From: VGBO01 sp964453335
GTDB taxonomy: Bacteria > Actinomycetota > Acidimicrobiia > Acidimicrobiales > CAIXPF01
Assembly (NCBI GenBank): GCA_964453335.1
Contig: CAYVOK010000005.1
Coordinates: 62,001 to 126,000, forward strand
Direction: 5' to 3'
DNA length: 64,000 nucleotides
Both the position numbers and the translations under genes were made by a program. Positions 48,801 to 55,327 of the stretch are shown piece after piece. Within the stretch, counting starts at the first letter, position 1; every line of letters begins with the position of its first letter. The notes beneath the pieces were generated by a model, which saw only the letters and a program-made list of their open reading frames with translations, did no database searches and had not been told where the DNA came from.

Positions 48801-51166
48801 ATGCTGCAGATTCAATTAATACTGCCGATATTACAAATGCTGCTGTTACAAATGCAAAATTAGCAAATAGTACTATGGTTCTTAATAGCACAACAGTAAC
48901 TTTAGGTGGGACTCATACAATAAGTGCTTCTGTTGGTTCTGGAGGTATCACTAGTGGAATGCTTGGAAATGCATCCGTAGTCTCTGGAAGTATTGCTTCA
49001 GGCCAAATAGGAACAGAACATCTTTCGAGCGGTGCCGTTATAGGAAAGGCAAATACTATTCCTACTACTGGAACAAATAATGCTAGTGGGTTTTTCCAAA
49101 TTACATTCGCAAGCGGTGTTGCTGGCAATTCTTCAATATACACCTGCTCTGGATTATTTTATAATCCATCAATGAGAATGATGTATATTAATTGTCCTGG
49201 TTTATCTTCTGGGTTAGGAGGAAGCGGAGGAATTCATATATGGACTGGAGATGCTACTGGATGGATTGATAATACTTTGATAGGAAATTATGCAGGGTTT
49301 GGACAAACTTATCGCCAAGGAGACACAGCATTCGGCAACAGAGCAATGACTAGCGGTTATTCAAGATTTGGTGTTGCTATTGGAGCAGATGCCCTTATGA
49401 TTGCTGGTGGTGAAGGACATGTGGCTATAGGATACGGAGCCCACTCCTATAGTTCTGGATCTTCTGCAAATGTTGCTGTGGGATATCAGGCTTTAAGACA
49501 ATGTGGAACTACTCTAAATACAATTGGAATAGGACCAAGCACATTTCTACAGGTTCAATCTGGACTTAGAGACTGTATTGCAATTGGCGGTGCTGCTGGA
49601 CATGTTACTACCGGAACTGGTCCTATTTCTGGGTCAATAGCAATAGGTGCTTGGGCTAAAGGCACAGGGACTGTCAATGAAATTGTTATAGGAACTGTAT
49701 CTTCAGGTCATGGCAATAATTCAATAACCCTAGGTAATATAAACCATATGTCTGGCAAAATATATGGTAACATAGATTTCCCCTATGGAATAGCATTTAA
49801 ATCTGGAGGAGTTACTTCTGGAGGTGTATTTACTGCTGTTTTAGGTTCTGGAATTGTAAGAAGTGGTGGTATATCTTCTGGTTCGATAGGGATTAATCAT
49901 CTTGGAGCTGGTGCATGGTCAACAGGACAAGTTTTAGGTCAAGATGGATTAGGAAATTTGGATTGGGTAACGCCTTCCGCTGCTGTGGGTAGTGGAGGCA
50001 TCACTAGTGGAATGCTTGGCATAGCTGCTGTCAATAATTTAAATGTGACAAGTGGAACATTAAGTAATGATAAATTAGCAAATTCTTCAATAACAGTAAC
50101 TGCTGGAACGGGTCTAACTGGAGGAGGGGCTGTTTCTCTAGGTGGTTCTACAACACTAACAAACGCAGGCGTAACCTCTTTGACAGCAGGAACAGGAGTC
50201 GGAGTAAGCGCTTCTACTGGAGGCATTTCTGTAAGCAATACAGGTGTAACCTCTTTGACAGCAGGAACAGGAGTCGGAGTAAGCGCTTCTACTGGAGGCA
50301 TTTCTGTAAGCAACACAGGTGTGACCAGCATAACTGGTGGCACAGGCATAACACTAAGTGCATCTACTGGTGGAGTTACAGCAAGTATCGCTGCTGGTGC
50401 AATTACCGGAACTATGATTGCATCTGGAACTATTACAAGTGGCAAGCTAGCTTCCGGATCTATTAATGCTCATGACATTGCATCTGGAACAATAACAGGT
50501 TCAAAACTTGCTGCTTCAACTGTCACAAATGTTAATTTAGCAAACTCTTCATTAACTATAACAGCCGGTACAGGATTGGGTGGTGGTGGAGCAGTAGCAC
50601 TTGGAGCTTCAGTAACACTCACAAATGCAGGTGTGACCAGCATAACTGGTGGAACTGGTATAACACTAAGTGCTTCTACAGGTGGTGTTACAGCAAGTAT
50701 TGCTGCAAGCGCAATAACATCTACATTAATAGCTTCTGGCGCAATTGTAAGTGGTAAGATTGGCGATGGTGCAGTTGTATCTGGAAGCATTGCTTCTGGA
50801 CAAGTTGGCAACAATGCCTTGACAAACACAATTTCAGATAAAACTATTATTGGTGATATACAGACTATTAACACACAAACAGGAACAACTTATACTTTGG
50901 TGGCAGCAGATGCTGGAAAGTTAGTAACATTAAACAATGCTGGCGGCATAACACTAACAGTACCATTAAACTCATCTGTTCCTTATTCAACTGGCGTTCA
51001 TATTGATTTGGTACAACTAGGGGCTGGACAAGTTACTGTTGCTGGCGCTGTGGGCGTAACAATCAACGGCACACCTGGATTGAAAGTACGGGCTCAATAT
51101 GCTGGAGCTTCATTAATAAAACTAGGCACTGATACGTGGGTATTGGTTGGAGATTTGAGTGCATAA
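42848..51166 (+). CDS. Giant fibre with 15 long repeats and a YadA-like head
   Basis: 2772 aa. An N-terminal 100 residues lead into fifteen repeats, each containing VTVTAGTGLGGGGAVALG, TNTGVTSVTAGTGVGVSAS and SITGGAGVTLSASTGGVTAS, separated by short five-residue-repeat spacers of a few recurring types. Near residues 2128-2300 there is a left-handed beta-roll of the trimeric-autotransporter (YadA head) type: AFGNRAM, GVAIGADAL, VAIGYGAH, VAVGYQAL, IAIGGAAG, SIAIGAWA. Two diverged repeats follow, then a C-terminal phage domain (about 2665-2772) with TYTLVAADAGKLVTLNNA, LGAGQVTVAGA and DTWVLVGDLSA. It is probably a trimeric virion fibre whose YadA-like roll binds a surface receptor. AAAAGGA precedes the ATG. 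Repeats are nearly identical at DNA level. Confidence 0.9.
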   Translation: MGQDIVITPNRNSTNSGASIQFVGMASGATAITLGLNGLSGTASDTILSYTTNVDEIISISSGLVRTTKLVVKTSAINAQEWQTLSGNIIASINSSGYFAGSLASGVVGSGSVSSGSITSNELSAGAIRSGNIASGQIGSNHLASGVLQSAPANLQSGQVTSGFLGIAAVNNLNVTSGTLSNDKLTNSSVTVTAGTGLGGGGAVALGGSTTLTNTGVTSVTAGTGVGVSASTGGVTVSNTGVTSITGGAGVTLSASTGGVTASIAAGAVTGTMIASGTITSGLLGNFSVNNLSITSGTIANDKLSNSSVTVTAGTGLGGGGAVALGSSVTLTNTGVTSVTAGTGVGVSASTGGVTVSNTGVTSITGGTGVTLSASTGGVTASIAAGAITNSLLGSGAVTSGNIASGQIGSNHLASGVLQSAPANLQSGQVTSGLLGIASVNNLNVTSGTLSNDKLTNSSVTVTAGTGLGGGGAVALGGSTTLTNTGVTSVTAGTGVGVSASTGGVTVSNTGVTSITGGAGVTLSAATGGVTASIAAGAVTGTMIASGTITSGKHAADSINTADITNAAVTNPKLANSTMTLNSTTVTLGGTHTIPASVGSGAITSGMLGIAAVNNLNVNSGTLSNDKLANSSVTVTAGTGLGGGGAVALGSSVTLTNTGVTSVTAGTGVGVSASTGGVTVSNTGVTSITGGAGVTLSASTGGVTASIAAGAVVGSMIASGTITSGKLASGSINAHDIASGTITGSKIAASTVANANLTNSSVTVTAGTGLGGGGAVALGGSTTLTNTGVTSVTAGTGVGVSASTGGVTVSNTGVTSITGGAGVTLSASTGGVTASIAAGAITGTMIASGTITSGLLGNFSVNNLAIASGTVANDKLTNSSVTVTAGTGLGGGGAVALGGSTTLTNTGVTSITGGAGVTLSAATGGVTASIAAGAIVGSMIASGTITSGKHAADSINTADITNAAVTNAKLANSTMTLNSTTVTLGGTHTIPASVGSGAITSGMLGIAAVNNLNVNSGTLSNDKLANSSVTVTAGTGLGGGGAVALGSSVTLTNTGVTSVTAGTGVGVSASTGGVTVSNTGVTSITGGAGVTLSASTGGVTASIAAGAVVGSMIASGTITSGKHAADSIFTADIASGAVTGSKIAASTVANANLVNSSVTVTAGTGLGGGGAVALGSSVTLTNTGVTSVTAGTGVGVSASTGGVTVSNTGVTSITGGAGVTLSASTGGVTASIATGAITGAMIASGTITSGKHAADSINTADITNAAVTNAKLANSTMTLNSTTVTLGGTHTIPSSIGSGAITSGMLGIAAVNNLNVTSGTLSNDKLTNSSVTVTAGTGLGGGGAVALGGSVTLTNTGVTSVTAGTGVGVSASTGGVTVSNTGVTSITGGAGVTLSASTGGVTASIAAGAVTGTMIASGTITSGKLASGSINAHDIASGTITGSKLAASTVANANLTNSSVTVTAGTGLGGGGAVALGSSVTLTNTGVTSVTAGTGVGVSASTGGVTVSNTGVTSITGGAGVTLSASTGGVTASIAAGAVTGTMIASGTITSGKHAADSIFTADIASGAITGSKLAASTVANANLANSSVTVTAGTGLGGGGAVALGSSVTLTNTGVTSVTAGTGVGVSASTGGVTVSNTGVTSITGGAGVTLSASTGGVTASIATGAITGTMIASGTITSGELASNSVNTAEITNAAVTNVKLANSTMTLNSTTVTLGGTHTIPSSIGSGAITSGMLGIAAVNNLNVTSGTLSNDKLTNSSVTVTAGTGLGGGGAVALGGSVTLTNTGVTSVTAGTGVGVSASTGGISVSNTGVTSITGGAGVTLSATTGGVTASIAAGAVVGSMIASGTITSGKLASGSINAHDIASGTITGSKIAASTVANANLTNSSVTVTAGTGLGGGGAVALGSSVTLTNTGVTSVTAGTGVGVSASTGGVTVSNTGVTSITGGAGVTLSAATGGVTASIAAGAITGTMIASGTITSGKHAADSINTADITNAAVTNAKLANSTMVLNSTTVTLGGTHTISASVGSGGITSGMLGNASVVSGSIASGQIGTEHLSSGAVIGKANTIPTTGTNNASGFFQITFASGVAGNSSIYTCSGLFYNPSMRMMYINCPGLSSGLGGSGGIHIWTGDATGWIDNTLIGNYAGFGQTYRQGDTAFGNRAMTSGYSRFGVAIGADALMIAGGEGHVAIGYGAHSYSSGSSANVAVGYQALRQCGTTLNTIGIGPSTFLQVQSGLRDCIAIGGAAGHVTTGTGPISGSIAIGAWAKGTGTVNEIVIGTVSSGHGNNSITLGNINHMSGKIYGNIDFPYGIAFKSGGVTSGGVFTAVLGSGIVRSGGISSGSIGINHLGAGAWSTGQVLGQDGLGNLDWVTPSAAVGSGGITSGMLGIAAVNNLNVTSGTLSNDKLANSSITVTAGTGLTGGGAVSLGGSTTLTNAGVTSLTAGTGVGVSASTGGISVSNTGVTSLTAGTGVGVSASTGGISVSNTGVTSITGGTGITLSASTGGVTASIAAGAITGTMIASGTITSGKLASGSINAHDIASGTITGSKLAASTVTNVNLANSSLTITAGTGLGGGGAVALGASVTLTNAGVTSITGGTGITLSASTGGVTASIAASAITSTLIASGAIVSGKIGDGAVVSGSIASGQVGNNALTNTISDKTIIGDIQTINTQTGTTYTLVAADAGKLVTLNNAGGITLTVPLNSSVPYSTGVHIDLVQLGAGQVTVAGAVGVTINGTPGLKVRAQYAGASLIKLGTDTWVLVGDLSA
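44606..44877 (+). repeat. Exact 272-bp direct repeat, copy 1
   Basis: Identical by eye to 45794-46065, 1188 bp (396 codons) downstream. It covers the end of one spacer and most of a VTVTAGTGLG unit. Identity at synonymous sites implies recent duplication or gene conversion. Confidence 0.85.
45794..46065 (+). repeat. Exact 272-bp direct repeat, copy 2
   Basis: Second copy of the segment at 44606-44877, in the same reading frame. Recombination between the two would delete or duplicate 396 codons without a frameshift. Confidence 0.85.
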
Positions 51167-51201
51167 TACTATTTTAAAAATTATATTGTAGGAAAACATC
51201 C

Positions 51202-51513
51202 ATGCGTAGAGCTTTTATTTATGAAAGATATGTGGCCCCTTCACCCACACCTACTCCTTCACCTTCACCTTCACCTTCACCTTCACCTTCACCTTCACCT
51301 TCACCCACACCCACACCAACACCCACACCAACACCCACACCCACACCATCGTGTGGAAATTGTCAGTGGGGAGTTGTTTTTATTCCTAAACAAGGATATC
51401 AGTGGCAAATATTGAACAACTATTGCACTGGAACTTGTGAATGTGTACAACCGTTTGGACAACCTACAAAGTACTATGGTCAGACAACATTCACTTCATG
51501 TGCAGAACCATAA
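51202..51513 (+). CDS. Small Pro-rich linker protein with Cys-rich C-terminus
   Basis: 103 aa. MRRAFIYERYVA leads directly into about 38 residues of (SP)n then (TP)n, followed by a compact C-terminal module (52-103) with CGNCQWG, CTGTCECVQ and a final SCAEP: five to six Cys residues, probably disulfide-bonded or metal-binding. There is no signal peptide. The linker is the same hexamer type as in the adhesin at 3302. Probably a small virion accessory or fibre-tip subunit (inference). AGGA precedes the ATG; it lies 35 bp after the 2772-aa fibre. Confidence 0.75.
   Translation: MRRAFIYERYVAPSPTPTPSPSPSPSPSPSPSPSPTPTPTPTPTPTPTPSCGNCQWGVVFIPKQGYQWQILNNYCTGTCECVQPFGQPTKYYGQTTFTSCAEP
51238..51348 (+). 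repeat. Hexanucleotide repeat coding (Ser/Thr-Pro)n
   Basis: A TTCACC array followed by CACCCA/CACCAA units, coding Ser-Pro then Thr-Pro dipeptides. In-frame length change by slippage is expected. Confidence 0.9.
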
Positions 51514-51549
51514 AATTTTTTTCAAAATGAATTTAGTATATAATATTTT

Positions 51550-52179
51550 ATGTTAATAGCAGTTGCATCACCGTTTCGAACTGGCAGTACTAGATTATTC
51601 AATGTTTTAAGAATTATATTAGAACAAAACTATAAACCTGATGATTTAAATTATTTATGGATATCAAACTTAGATAAAGAAAAAATAAATGTAACAAAAT
51701 TACATGATGATTTAAATTGGAAAAATTTTGACATTGATTACATTTTTACAACAAAAAGAGATATTAGATATATTATGTCGAGTTGCCTTGAATATTTTTC
51801 AATAATCGATAAAAAATCAGAAAAAAATCTAGAATGGTTTGATACCATCTGCAAACAGGTGATAAAACAATACAATGACTGGAAATACAAATCAAATTTA
51901 GAGATTGTATATGAAAAATGGGAAAGTGAAAAAATTGAATATATTTGTAAAATTGCTGAAATTTTAAATTTATTTGTAGATCCATGTGAAGTACTAAAAA
52001 GATTTGAAAATCTGCTGAATGAAACAGAATATAAAGGCGATTATCCCAAAGATAAAAGATACCTAGGTGCTAAATTTCATAGAAGCAAAAATACAAACTT
52101 GTCTTGGAAAAATAGACTTCCACAAGAATTTGCATCTCACTTAGAAAGTAATTATTCTGAGTATTTTTATGCAGAATAA
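51550..52179 (+). CDS. Sulfotransferase-like P-loop protein
   Basis: 209 aa. The N-terminal SPFRTGSTRLFN (8-19) is a sulfotransferase-type phosphosulfate loop; TTKRDIRYIMSSCLEYF fits the 3'-phosphate region (R-D-x-R-x3-S), and LEIVYEKWESEKIEYICKIAEILNL is the usual C-terminal segment. It is shorter and more divergent than the member at 28458. No Shine-Dalgarno; TATATAAT is only 5-6 nt before the ATG, so the start may be leaderless or the expression coupled. It overlaps the CxxCxxCC gene by 11 bp and opens the second glycan block. Confidence 0.7.
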   Translation: MLIAVASPFRTGSTRLFNVLRIILEQNYKPDDLNYLWISNLDKEKINVTKLHDDLNWKNFDIDYIFTTKRDIRYIMSSCLEYFSIIDKKSEKNLEWFDTICKQVIKQYNDWKYKSNLEIVYEKWESEKIEYICKIAEILNLFVDPCEVLKRFENLLNETEYKGDYPKDKRYLGAKFHRSKNTNLSWKNRLPQEFASHLESNYSEYFYAE

Positions 52180-52585
52180 ACGCACATGCGGTGATTGCAC
52201 AGTATGTTGTTTGGGATTCCCAAAAGCCAAAGTTTTGAGGCAAATTACAAGTCCAGAAAATCCTTGTTTTTTCATAAAAAAAAATTGTTCAATATATGAT
52301 TTTAGACCTAATACTTGCAAACTTTTTGAATGCAGTTGGCTTGCTGGTATATTACCAGAATATTACAAGCCAAATATAGTAAAATTTATAATGTATGAAA
52401 TATCTTCTTCATTATGTAACTTTTATAAGATTATTTTTTTCGAGAACAATGATGAAATTTTGCTTAATTTATTAAATTTACTATCAGAACAATATATTAT
52501 CAAGTATGATTCAGAATGGTTTATTTATGGAAGCAAAAATTTTAAAAATTATATTAGAAATAATAAGAAATTATTTTTAGAGTAA
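52169..52585 (+). CDS. YkgJ-like CxxCxxCC metal-binding protein, second copy
   Basis: 138 aa. CGDCTVCC (8-15 region) is followed by a second Cys group (NPCFFIKKNCSIYDFRPNTC, then FEC), in the same order as in the paralogue at 24340, including a shared W-x-x-G-(I/L)-(L/F)-P-E segment. It probably binds zinc or iron. It overlaps the sulfotransferase-like gene by 11 bp. Its partner proteins are unknown. Confidence 0.8.
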   Translation: MQNKRTCGDCTVCCLGFPKAKVLRQITSPENPCFFIKKNCSIYDFRPNTCKLFECSWLAGILPEYYKPNIVKFIMYEISSSLCNFYKIIFFENNDEILLNLLNLLSEQYIIKYDSEWFIYGSKNFKNYIRNNKKLFLE

Positions 52586-52622
52586 ATTACTAATTTAATT
52601 TCATCTAATTTTAGAGGCAAAA

Positions 52623-53279
52623 ATGGCAGGATCATGGGAATTAATAAAATTAAACAGAGTTTTATGTTGTATTTTAACTAGAGAAAGTGTCACAACTACA
52701 TGGGCGCTAGGTTTTAAGAACCTGCAAATACCGGGTACATTTTGCACTTTATCGGGCATGCCTTTTGATCATGCTAGGAACACAGGATGTCAAAAACTGC
52801 TTGAACTAGATTGGGAATGGTTATTTTTTCTTGATGATGATATTATTTGTCCCCCTGATACAATTCAAAGGCTTATAAAACATCAGCAACCTATCGTAAG
52901 TGGCGTTTACAATCGTAGGAATCCACCCTTAGTACCAGTAATGTTGCGTTGGAATGCAGACAAATTTGAATGGGTTACGCAATACGAAAAAGATAAACTT
53001 ATTGAAGTAGATTTAGTTGGAGCTGGATGCCTTCTTATTCATAGATCGGTTGTAGAATCTTTGCAGCCACTAAGCAACAGATGTCGCTGGTTTGAATGGA
53101 GATGTGATAGAACAGATTTAGAAGCAGTAGAAAAAACTAGTGAAGACTTTACTTTTTGCACTCATGCAAAAAAGCATGGTTTCAAAATAATGGTCGATAC
53201 AAGTATTCATTGCCGACATATTGGATATGCAGAAAGCAGATGCGATGGAACGTTTGTACCTTTGGAGCAAAAAGCATAA
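52623..53279 (+). CDS. GT2-like glycosyltransferase
   Basis: 218 aa. A GT-A fold with DHARN (49-53), the metal site FFLDDDII (68-75), VSGVYNRRNPP at the acceptor-loop position, VGAGCLLIHR, and a late SEDFTFCTHAKKHGFKI...HCRHIG block that matches phage GT2 proteins and the C-terminal domain of the protein at 11257. The Shine-Dalgarno AGAGG precedes the ATG. Two bp separate it from the GT4 that follows, so the two are probably co-translated. Specificity is unknown. Confidence 0.83.
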   Translation: MAGSWELIKLNRVLCCILTRESVTTTWALGFKNLQIPGTFCTLSGMPFDHARNTGCQKLLELDWEWLFFLDDDIICPPDTIQRLIKHQQPIVSGVYNRRNPPLVPVMLRWNADKFEWVTQYEKDKLIEVDLVGAGCLLIHRSVVESLQPLSNRCRWFEWRCDRTDLEAVEKTSEDFTFCTHAKKHGFKIMVDTSIHCRHIGYAESRCDGTFVPLEQKA

Positions 53280-53281
53280 CA

Positions 53282-54313
53282 ATGAAAAAGAAACTAAAAA
53301 TTTGTGTTATTTCAACAACAGTAATTCCCTGTCCTCCGAGTGGTTATGCTGGTCTTGAAATGATTAGCTGGCAATGTGCTAATGGTCTTAAGAATTTAGG
53401 GCATGATGTTCTTTTAGTAGCCCCAAATGGATCTAAGACTGATACCGAATTACATGAAACTACTCTTCAGGAAAGAGAAAGACATGCATATTATGGTTAT
53501 AAAGAAAGATTAAAAAATTTTGATGTAATTATTGACCATAGTTGGGAAAAATGGTCTTATATATCAAAAATGACAGATGAAATTAAATGTCCTATATTAG
53601 GTGTATTACATGCACCTGTTCATACTATGTATAACGAAGCTCCTCCAATAGAAAAGCCCTGTTTTATTACAATTAGTAATGATCAAGGAGATGGATGCAG
53701 AGAGCATTTGAAGAGTGAAGCAAGGACTGTTCATAATGGTGTAGATGTAGATTTTTATAAAAACAATAAAAAGAAGAGAAACGATAGGTACTTATTTTTA
53801 GCAAGAATAAGCACAATAAAAGGTCCACATATTGCATGTAATGTGGCTTTGGCAGCAAAAGCAAAACTAGATGTGGTTGGAGATGATACTTTGACTGGAG
53901 AGCCTGCCTTAGTTGAAGAAGTAAAAAGGGCTTGCAATCAATATCCAAATCTAAGGTATGTTGGACCTCAAAAAAGAGAAGAATGCGTTGAATGGTTCAA
54001 TAAAAACAAAACTTTGCTGCATCCTAATGAATTATTCCGAGAACCTTTTGGTTTAGCTCCAGTAGAAGCACAATTATGCGGGATGCCTGTAATTGCTTGG
54101 GATAACGGGGCTATGCGAGAAACTGTAAAAGTTGGCGAAACAGGATTTTTAGTAAAGACACAACAAGAAATGCTTGAGCTAGTTAAGCAAGATGCGGCAG
54201 CTTCTTTGAAACCAGAAAGATGTAGGGAATGGGCAAGTCAGTTTTCATATCAAAATATGGTTAATAGATATGAACAAGTTTGTTTTGAAGCAATTGAATC
54301 TGGAGGTTGGTAA
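53282..54313 (+). CDS. GT4 family glycosyltransferase, copy A
   Basis: 343 aa starting MKKKLKICVIST at 53282; the in-frame extension to 53156 overlaps the GT2 gene and is not needed. A GT-B fold: N-terminal PCPPSGYAGLEM (acceptor-side glycine loop), HNGVD near the domain junction, LFLARISTIKGPH at the start of the donor domain, and the E254-x7-E262 pair (REPFGLAPVEAQ) that binds the nucleotide sugar. These retaining enzymes usually extend surface glycans. The stop is directly followed by the GTG of the second GT4. Confidence 0.9.
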   Translation: MKKKLKICVISTTVIPCPPSGYAGLEMISWQCANGLKNLGHDVLLVAPNGSKTDTELHETTLQERERHAYYGYKERLKNFDVIIDHSWEKWSYISKMTDEIKCPILGVLHAPVHTMYNEAPPIEKPCFITISNDQGDGCREHLKSEARTVHNGVDVDFYKNNKKKRNDRYLFLARISTIKGPHIACNVALAAKAKLDVVGDDTLTGEPALVEEVKRACNQYPNLRYVGPQKREECVEWFNKNKTLLHPNELFREPFGLAPVEAQLCGMPVIAWDNGAMRETVKVGETGFLVKTQQEMLELVKQDAAASLKPERCREWASQFSYQNMVNRYEQVCFEAIESGGW

Positions 54314-55327
54314 GTGCTGGCATATTTTACTTGTGATAGGATTGGGTCTGAAACAGGAGGGGGAGTTGTAACCTTTAATGAATCTAAAGCTTTAGAGTCT
54401 TTAGGCAGTTTCAAACTTTTCAATCCTGTTGCAACTGCAAATCCATTTGAGGCAGATGACACAACTGTTAGCAATGATTTTTCTGGAATTAAGCTGGCGC
54501 ATTTTTATTCTGGAACTTTTTCCAAGACTATAAAAAAACTTAAATCACAAGGTACTAAAGTAGTTTATACAGCGGCTGCTCATGATCCTGAACTAAGCAG
54601 GCAGGAATTTGAAGGACTTGGAATGGCATATGACATTCCACATATGACAAATAAAGATATATTTGAAAAATACGTCGAGGGATATCTTTTAGCAGATTTA
54701 GTAATTTGTCCTTCGACACACAGTGAATCTATTATGAAAAGATTTGGATGCAAAAATACAAAAGTTATTCCACATGGAATTTATCCAAATCATGGAAAAG
54801 TAAAAGAGCGTCCGAAGAATTTCACTGTCGGATACTTGGGTCAAATAGGTCCAGACAAAGGAATAAGATATTTAATAGAAGCGTGGTCAAAACTTAATTA
54901 TAAAGACTCGATACTTTATTTAGCCGGATCACAATCTCCTGAACTAATACATTATATAAGATATTATAAAAAAGGTAATTATAACATTTTGGGCTGGGTC
55001 AAAAATATAGAAGATTTTTATAACTCCATAAGCATTTATGTACAGCCAAGTGTTACTGAGGGCTTTGGAATCGAAGTTTTAGAATCCATGTCATTTGGAA
55101 GACCTGTAATTTGCTCTAATGGAGCAGGTGCAGCAGATTGTATTGACAGATGTGGAATAATCGTACCAAAAAGATCTGCGGATATGATCGCTTACGCAAT
55201 AGACAAATACAAAAATATTACCTTGCCATCTAAAGAAGAATGCATGGCGAATGCACAAAAATACTCTTGGGGAATAATAAGACAGCAATATAAAACAGAA
55301 TGGAACAACATTTTAGGAGTATCTTAA
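54314..55327 (+). CDS. GT4 family glycosyltransferase, copy B
   Basis: 337 aa from a GTG start with GGAGG 8 nt upstream. GT-B fold: ETGGGVVTFNESKAL at the N-terminus, IPHGIYPNHG between domains, VGYLGQIGPDKGIRYLIEA opening the donor domain, and E249-x7-E257 (TEGFGIEVLES) as the nucleotide-sugar binding pair. It directly abuts the triple methyltransferase, whose ATG is the base after its stop. Similar in length to copy A but distinct in sequence, so the two probably add different residues in one chain. Confidence 0.9.
   Translation: MLAYFTCDRIGSETGGGVVTFNESKALESLGSFKLFNPVATANPFEADDTTVSNDFSGIKLAHFYSGTFSKTIKKLKSQGTKVVYTAAAHDPELSRQEFEGLGMAYDIPHMTNKDIFEKYVEGYLLADLVICPSTHSESIMKRFGCKNTKVIPHGIYPNHGKVKERPKNFTVGYLGQIGPDKGIRYLIEAWSKLNYKDSILYLAGSQSPELIHYIRYYKKGNYNILGWVKNIEDFYNSISIYVQPSVTEGFGIEVLESMSFGRPVICSNGAGAADCIDRCGIIVPKRSADMIAYAIDKYKNITLPSKEECMANAQKYSWGIIRQQYKTEWNNILGVS

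Larger units (their letters stand above)
43408..50712 (+). repeat. Fifteen-copy long coding repeat array
   Basis: Thirteen near-identical copies before the YadA-like region and two diverged copies after it (the last two read GTGLTGGGAVSLG and TITAGTGLGGGGAVALGAS). Spacers between copies are of two main kinds, NLNVTSGTLSNDKL and GSKLAASTVANANL, used in a mosaic order, which suggests shuffling by recombination. Confidence 0.9.

Noticed and set aside
42907..50874. Long open frames on the minus strand opposite the 2772-aa fibre, rich in Pro, Val and Thr
   Set aside because: They are a by-product of the repeated codon pattern of the plus-strand gene. They have no Shine-Dalgarno and no recognisable domains, and they repeat in step with the sense repeats.
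13020..51166. Diversity-generating retroelement acting on fibre genes
   Set aside because: No reverse transcriptase, no template/variable repeat pair with adenine-specific changes; variation fits repeat recombination.
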